DNA of 19,362 bases from CAYQUC01 sp964514215 (GTDB taxonomy: Bacteria > Pseudomonadota > Gammaproteobacteria > UBA6429 > Thiohalophilaceae): contig CAZEPW010000065.1 of NCBI GenBank assembly GCA_964514215.1, positions 1 to 19,362 on the forward strand. Reading direction: 5' to 3'. Of the stretch, positions 15,486 to 19,362 are shown in pieces. Each line of letters begins with the position of its first letter. Position 1 is the stretch's first letter. The notes under the pieces were generated by a model that ran no database searches, was not told the origin of the DNA, and saw nothing but the letters and a program-made list of their open reading frames with translations. Both the position numbers and the translations under genes were made by a program.

Positions 15486-15497
15486 GAATAGAGTTCT

Positions 15498-15572
15498 TGG
15501 GACGTCGCCAAGCGGTAAGGCACTGGGTTTTGATCTCAGCATGCGCAGGTTCGAATCCTGCCGTCCCAGCCA
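15498..15572 (+). tRNA. tRNA-Gln (anticodon TTG)
   Basis: The cloverleaf closes fully. Acceptor TGGGACG (15498-15504) pairs with CGTCCCA (15562-15568), with discriminator G and encoded CCA. The D-arm is GCC-AAGCGGTAA-GGC, the anticodon stem CTGGG/CTCAG holds loop TTTTGAT (anticodon TTG at 15530-15532), and the T-arm is GCAGG-TTCGAAT-CCTGC. It closely resembles E. coli tRNA-Gln. Placement between ispE and prs is conserved in gammaproteobacteria. Confidence 0.97.
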
Positions 15573-15644
15573 TTTTTTGTTCAAACTCAAGCGAATAGCT
15601 AACAGTACGAACAGTACAATTAAATAGGGCGATTCGGAGGAACT

Positions 15645-16598
15645 GTGGCTTTAAGTGGCATGATGGTATTTTCAGGTAATGCAAATCCTGAACTCGCCAA
15701 GAAGATTGTAAAACGTCTTAATTTACCCTTGGGAAAAGCCGTAGTTAATCATTTCAGCGATGGTGAAGTGATGTTTGAGATCATGGAGAATGTTCGTGGT
15801 CGCGATGTCTTCATTGTTCAACCTACCTGCGCTCCAACCAATGATAACCTAATGGAACTAGTGGTCATGGCTGATGCCATGAAACGCGCCTCTGTCGCGC
15901 GTATTACTGCGGTTATGCCTTATTTTGGTTATGCCCGACAAGATAGGCGACCGCGCTCTGCGCGAGTGCCGATTACTGCGCGGGCAGTGGCGAATATGCT
16001 TGAAAGTGTGGGAATAAACCGCTTATTAACCATTGATTTACATGCGGATCAGATCCAGGGCTTTTTTAATGTGCCATTAGATAACGTCTATGCTTCACCG
16101 GTGTTATTGGGGGATGTGTGGCGACAAAAGTACCCCAATTTAATGGTAGTGTCACCGGATGTTGGTGGTGTGGTACGTGCGCGTGCACTGGCTAAACGAC
16201 TCGACGATGCCGATTTGGCTATCATCGATAAACGGCGCCCTCAAGCCAACCAAGCCGAGGTGATGAATATTATCGGTGATGTGAGTGGTCGAACCTGTGT
16301 CATTATTGATGATTTGGTCGATACTGCCGGCACGCTTGGCCATGCCGCTGATGCGTTAAAAGATCATGGCGCTGAACGGGTCGTGGCTTATTGTACGCAT
16401 CCGGTATTATCCGGTAAGGCTGTCGCTAATATTACCAGTTCGTCATTGGACGAGTTAGTTGTGACCGATACTATTCCGTTATCGCTTGAAGCCGCAAATT
16501 GTCAGAAAATACGGCAACTGAGTATTTCTGAAATGCTGGCTGAGACCATGCGCCGGGTGAGTAATGAAGAATCCGTAAGTTCTATGTTTATTGATTAG
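15645..16598 (+). CDS. prs: Ribose-phosphate pyrophosphokinase (PRPP synthetase)
   Basis: Prs makes 5-phosphoribosyl-1-pyrophosphate from ribose-5-phosphate and ATP, feeding purine, pyrimidine, histidine, tryptophan and NAD synthesis. The 317-aa class I enzyme starts at GTG 15645 with GGAGG at 15636-15640; MMVFSGNANPEL follows as in relatives. Visible motifs are the flexible loop YFGYARQDRRPRSA, VSPDVGGVVRARALAKRL, the KRR segment, and the PRPP-binding loop DDLVDTAGTLGHAADAL. Length and motifs are complete. The leader contains a 9-base direct repeat, AACAGTACG then AACAGTACA (15601-15618). Confidence 0.96.
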   Translation: MALSGMMVFSGNANPELAKKIVKRLNLPLGKAVVNHFSDGEVMFEIMENVRGRDVFIVQPTCAPTNDNLMELVVMADAMKRASVARITAVMPYFGYARQDRRPRSARVPITARAVANMLESVGINRLLTIDLHADQIQGFFNVPLDNVYASPVLLGDVWRQKYPNLMVVSPDVGGVVRARALAKRLDDADLAIIDKRRPQANQAEVMNIIGDVSGRTCVIIDDLVDTAGTLGHAADALKDHGAERVVAYCTHPVLSGKAVANITSSSLDELVVTDTIPLSLEAANCQKIRQLSISEMLAETMRRVSNEESVSSMFID

Positions 16599-16639
16599 GG
16601 TTTATTGATTAGAATTTTTATCATATTAGAGTTTTTCTA

Positions 16640-16737
16640 GTGTGATTTTAATGTTTCTCTGGTCGCAGGAGAAACAAAATGATTTAAGGTATTTTGTCTT
16701 GAATCACACAGTATGATCTTTCGAGATCATTTTTAAT
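16640..16737 (+). promoter_or_regulatory. Structured leader RNA upstream of rplY
   Basis: Three nested or adjacent stems are visible. An outer helix pairs GTGTGATT (16640-16647) with AATCACAC (16702-16709). It encloses a hairpin of GTTTCTC (16653-16659) with GAGAAAC (16669-16675) around a loop containing TGGTCGCAG. The outer helix is followed by the terminator hairpin at 16713-16730. L25 is known to repress its own mRNA in E. coli, so a leader that imitates the 5S rRNA binding site is plausible; here this is inference from position and structure. Confidence 0.5.
16713..16737 (+). terminator. Intrinsic terminator/attenuator just before rplY
   Basis: ATGATCT (16713-16719), a stable TTCG tetraloop and AGATCAT (16724-16730) form a perfect 7-pair hairpin followed directly by TTTTAATTTA. 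It ends transcripts from prs or acts as an attenuator for rplY: the rplY ribosome-binding site AGGAG (16740-16744) begins only 10 bases after the hairpin, so a separate promoter would have almost no room downstream. Confidence 0.65.
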
Positions 16738-16751
16738 TTAGGAGTAGAACC

Positions 16752-17411
16752 ATGAGCACAGAAGATTTCACTATCGAAGCCACAGTTCGAGCTGATCGAG
16801 GGAAAGGTGCGAGCCGCCGCCTCCGTCACACAGAAACTGTACCCGGTATTGTCTATGGCGCTAATAAAGAAGCCACAGCAATTAGTACCGATCACAAAAA
16901 ATTAATGCATCATTTAGAGCACGAAGCTTTTTATTCACATATCCTAACATTGGATTTGGACGGTAATAAAGAAAAAGTTATTCTAAAAGATCTACAACGT
17001 CATCCTGCAAAAATGGCAGTGTTGCATTTAGATCTGCAACGCGTTGATGCTAATACTAAGATTCGTATGTTGGTGCCGTTGCATTATATTAATGCTGATG
17101 ACTGCCCTGGTGTTAAAGAAGGCGGTATCGTCACACACAGTTCAACCGAAGTTGAAGTTCATTGTTTACCGGGCGACCTACCTGAGTTTATCAATGTGGA
17201 TCTTTCCAGCGTTGAATTAAACGGCAATGTGCATTTATCGGATTTAGAGTTACCTAAAGGTGTTGAGTTGATCGAATTAACTCACGGTGCAGGTCACGAT
17301 CAATCAATCGCTAGCGTGCATCTTGCTCGTGGCGCTAAAGAATCTGATGATGAAGGTGAAGCTGAAGTTAAAACTGAAGGTGATGACGTAGCAGCAACGG
17401 ATGCTGAGTAA
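16752..17411 (+). CDS. rplY: 50S ribosomal protein L25, long CTC/TL5 form
   Basis: L25 binds loop E of 5S rRNA in the large ribosomal subunit. At 219 aa this is the long two-domain form: an N-terminal L25 RNA-binding domain (about 1-95, including RADRGKGASRRLR and VPGIVYG) and a C-terminal TL5-type beta domain (about 100-190), followed by an acidic tail rich in Glu/Asp. E. coli has only the first domain. AGGAG lies 7 bases before the ATG. A structured leader and terminator hairpin precede it, and pth follows after 31 bases, the conserved prs-rplY-pth order. Confidence 0.95.
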   Translation: MSTEDFTIEATVRADRGKGASRRLRHTETVPGIVYGANKEATAISTDHKKLMHHLEHEAFYSHILTLDLDGNKEKVILKDLQRHPAKMAVLHLDLQRVDANTKIRMLVPLHYINADDCPGVKEGGIVTHSSTEVEVHCLPGDLPEFINVDLSSVELNGNVHLSDLELPKGVELIELTHGAGHDQSIASVHLARGAKESDDEGEAEVKTEGDDVAATDAE

Positions 17412-17442
17412 TCCGTTTAGCTAAAATATGTAACACAAAGGA

Positions 17443-18030
17443 ATGGCATTGTCGGCGCAAATTAAACTCATTGTTGGACTTGGTAACCTGGGATCAGACT
17501 ATGATAATACGCGCCACAATGCCGGTTTCTGGCTAGTGGATGAACTCACTAGACAACATTCAGTTCATTTAAAACCCGAATTAAAATTTCACGGTAGTTC
17601 CGGTAAAACCCAGATTGTGTCTCAAGATGTTTGGTTGCTAAAACCATCCACTTATATGAACAACAGTGGCCAAGCGGTTAATTCGCTGGCGCGATATTAT
17701 AAAATTGCCGTTGAACAAATTTTGGTTGTTCATGATGAGCTGGATTTGCAACCCGGAACAGTGAAACTAAAGAAAGGTGGCGGTCATGGTGGGCATAATG
17801 GCCTGCGTGATATTATTAGCCATCTTGGCAGTAAAGAATTTTACCGTTTACGTTTGGGTATCGGCCATCCCGGTAATGCTCGCGATGTCTCTGACTATGT
17901 CCTAAAAACACCATCAAAGTCAGATCGTGCGCAAATCGATATGTGTATCGATGATGCTCTAAGAGAAATTCAAGACATTGTTAGTGGCAAGTTCGATGCT
18001 GTGATGAATACATTGCACACTAAAAAATAG
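17443..18030 (+). CDS. pth: Peptidyl-tRNA hydrolase
   Basis: Pth releases tRNA from prematurely dropped peptidyl-tRNA so that it can be recycled. The 195-aa protein has the full active-site set: N in LIVGLGN, H in TRHNAGFW, N in MNNSGQAV, D in VVHDELDL, and N in GHNGLRDI. The usual GNPG turn reads GNLG here. The annotated ATG has AAAGGA ending at the base right before it, which is too close for ribosome binding. A TTG at 17449 lies 6 bases from that site and gives SAQIKLIVGLGN, closer to family N-termini, so the true start may be 17449. Confidence 0.94.
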   Translation: MALSAQIKLIVGLGNLGSDYDNTRHNAGFWLVDELTRQHSVHLKPELKFHGSSGKTQIVSQDVWLLKPSTYMNNSGQAVNSLARYYKIAVEQILVVHDELDLQPGTVKLKKGGGHGGHNGLRDIISHLGSKEFYRLRLGIGHPGNARDVSDYVLKTPSKSDRAQIDMCIDDALREIQDIVSGKFDAVMNTLHTKK

Positions 18031-18089
18031 CTAAAATTGTTACGACACTTTTAATTTATGACAGATTGATAACATCAGGTATACAAATC

Positions 18090-19181
18090 ATGGGATTCAA
18101 ATGTGGCATAGTTGGTTTACCCAACGTTGGCAAATCAACATTATTTAATGCACTAACCAAGGCCGGTATTCAAGCAGAAAACTATCCGTTTTGTACCATT
18201 GAACCCAATGTTGGTGTGGTTCCAGTACCCGATTCACGTCTGGATAGATTAGCGACAATTGTTAATCCCGAACGCGTATTACCAACCACGATGGAATTTG
18301 TTGATATCGCGGGTTTAGTTGCCGGAGCATCAAAAGGCGAAGGCTTAGGCAATCAATTTTTAGCAACCATTCGTGAAACCGACGCCATTGCTCAAGTGGT
18401 ACGTTGTTTTGAAGACGATGATGTTATCCACGTGGATGGCAAAGTTAATCCTGAAAGCGATATTGAAGTTATTAACACTGAATTAGCACTAGCCGATTTA
18501 GAGAGCATTGATAAAGCCATTCAAAAATGCCAAAAAATTGCCAAGTCTGGGGATAAGTCAGCCAAAGTAAAACTGGCTGTATTGGAAAAAATTCAAGTGG
18601 TGCTCAATGAAGGTAAACCGGTTCGATCCATGGGATTAACGGATGATGAACAAGAGCTCATTCATGGTATGGCTTTATTAACCAATAAAGCCATCATGTA
18701 CATTGCAAATGTCAGTGACGATGGCTTTGAAAATAATCCGTTACTCGATGCCGTTAAAAAAATAGCCGATGCAGAAAATGCACCAACAGTACCCGTTTGT
18801 GCTTCAATAGAAGCTGAAATGACCGACTTAGAAGATGATGAGCTAATGGAATTCTTAAACGACATGGGTTTGGATGAGCCGGGTTTAAACCGCGTTATTC
18901 GAGCTGGCCATGACTTATTAGGTTTACAAACCTATTTCACCGCTGGTGTAAAAGAAGTCCGGGGCTGGACGGTTGCCAAAGGCGCAACAGCACCACAAGC
19001 TGCAGGAGTCATTCACACCGATTTTGAAAAAGGCTTCATCCGCGCCGAAGTCACAGCCTATGATGATTTCATTGAGTATAATGGTGAAGCAGGTGCAAAA
19101 GATGCCGGCAAATTGCGTTTAGAAGGCAAAGAGTACATCGTTAAAGACGGTGATGTGATGCACTTTCGATTTAATGTCTAA
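18090..19181 (+). CDS. ychF: Ribosome-associated P-loop ATPase YchF (OLA1 family)
   Basis: YchF is an Obg-family P-loop protein that prefers ATP to GTP and associates with ribosomes; in E. coli it affects stress responses and leaderless mRNA translation. I chose ATG 18090, giving 363 aa starting MGFKCGIVGLPNVGKST, the length and N-terminus of the E. coli protein. An upstream TTG at 18066 would add eight unrelated residues. Seen are the P-loop GLPNVGKS, switch region PTTMEFVDIAGLV followed by GASKGEGLGNQFL, a coiled middle insert (about 130-200), and the C-terminal TGS domain (GLQTYFTAG onward). It follows pth as usual. Confidence 0.95.
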   Translation: MGFKCGIVGLPNVGKSTLFNALTKAGIQAENYPFCTIEPNVGVVPVPDSRLDRLATIVNPERVLPTTMEFVDIAGLVAGASKGEGLGNQFLATIRETDAIAQVVRCFEDDDVIHVDGKVNPESDIEVINTELALADLESIDKAIQKCQKIAKSGDKSAKVKLAVLEKIQVVLNEGKPVRSMGLTDDEQELIHGMALLTNKAIMYIANVSDDGFENNPLLDAVKKIADAENAPTVPVCASIEAEMTDLEDDELMEFLNDMGLDEPGLNRVIRAGHDLLGLQTYFTAGVKEVRGWTVAKGATAPQAAGVIHTDFEKGFIRAEVTAYDDFIEYNGEAGAKDAGKLRLEGKEYIVKDGDVMHFRFNV

Positions 19182-19237
19182 ATATATATAACTTATTGAT
19201 TTATATAGATGTAATAATTAATAGTCGCGGTTAATGC

Positions 19238-19272
19238 TTGACATTTTGCCATGATCAAAGCAAAATGCGCGG
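19238..19272 (+). promoter_or_regulatory. Stable-RNA promoter of the tRNA-Met gene
   Basis: TTGACA at 19238-19243, a 17-base spacer, CAAAAT at 19261-19266 and then a G+C-rich discriminator GCGCGGC form a promoter of the kind that (p)ppGpp represses during the stringent response. The sharp G+C patch stands out in an A+T-rich gap. Start of transcription should be near 19273. Confidence 0.6.
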
Positions 19273-19273
19273 C

Positions 19274-19295
19274 TCTTTATATACAAATATAAAGA
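19274..19295 (+). other. Hairpin in the 5' leader of the tRNA-Met precursor
   Basis: TCTTTATAT (19274-19282) pairs perfectly with ATATAAAGA (19287-19295) around an ACAA loop. It falls right at the predicted transcript 5' end and 15 bases before the tRNA, so the precursor would begin with a hairpin, possibly affecting stability or processing. Confidence 0.4.
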
Positions 19296-19309
19296 TACAA
19301 TTCGATAAA

Positions 19310-19362
19310 GGCTATGTAGCTCAGCTGGTTAGAGCACAGCATTCATAATGCTGGGGTCGGTG
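19310..19362 (+). tRNA. tRNA-Met, elongator type (anticodon CAT), cut by window end
   Basis: GGCTATG acceptor strand, D-arm AGCTCAGCTGGTTAGAGCA, and anticodon stem-loop CAGCA-TTCATAA-TGCTG are visible. The anticodon is CAT. The sequence up to the variable loop closely follows E. coli elongator tRNA-Met. The T-arm and acceptor 3' strand lie beyond the window. The first acceptor pair position is G, which excludes initiator tRNA (C start). A tRNA-Ile with modified CAT is less likely but not excluded. Confidence 0.9.

Noticed and set aside
15478..15684. Minus-strand ORF containing AGTAGFEPAHAEIKTQ
   Set aside because: It is the antisense translation of the tRNA-Gln gene, a well-known false ORF, and it also overlaps the start of prs.
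19185..19207. Terminator after ychF
   Set aside because: TATATAA and TTATATA can pair, but the stem is entirely A/T and no T-tract follows.

Overview
This A+T-rich window looks like the chromosome of a gammaproteobacterium. The evidence is a conserved housekeeping block: leftward hemA-prfA-prmC-moeB diverges from a rightward TPR lipoprotein-lolB, followed by ispE, tRNA-Gln, prs, rplY, pth and ychF, the order familiar from Pseudomonas and relatives. I cannot assign a genus.

Layout. (1) Positions 1-4270 are an accessory region with no recognisable housekeeping gene. It holds the 3' end of an unknown ORF, an uncharacterised lipoprotein, a shortened adhesin-like surface protein (Ig-like, fibronectin III-like and FG-GAP-like pieces), a membrane-anchored PD-(D/E)XK nuclease-like protein directly behind it, and a vapBC-type toxin-antitoxin pair with a textbook promoter and a large palindromic operator. 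Two related degenerate repeat copies lie in the same orientation around the surface protein, nuclease and vapBC genes. (2) Positions 4273-9160 (minus strand) hold hemA, prfA, prmC, moeB and a BPSS1780-type membrane protein, closely packed as an apparent operon. They cover the first committed step of tetrapyrrole synthesis, translation termination, release-factor methylation and ThiF-type adenylylation. (3) Positions 9312-11745 (plus) hold the TPR lipoprotein and lolB. (4) Positions 11732-14573 interrupt the usual lolB-ispE adjacency. They carry a minus-strand GGDEF diguanylate cyclase that overlaps lolB tail to tail, then a Rieske-like membrane-anchored protein that has lost both cluster-binding histidines, and a small multi-pass membrane protein. 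(5) Positions 14579-19181 hold ispE, tRNA-Gln(TTG), prs, rplY, pth and ychF. A structured leader with an intrinsic terminator sits in front of rplY. (6) The window ends inside a tRNA-Met preceded by a stable-RNA-type promoter with a G+C-rich discriminator.

The items most worth a second look are the ligand-less Rieske homologue with its small membrane neighbour (13579-14573), the membrane-anchored nuclease with a periplasmic SH3-like domain (2104-3348), and the rplY leader RNA. Everything here was read by eye. Family names for the housekeeping genes are secure; functions in the accessory region are largely inference.
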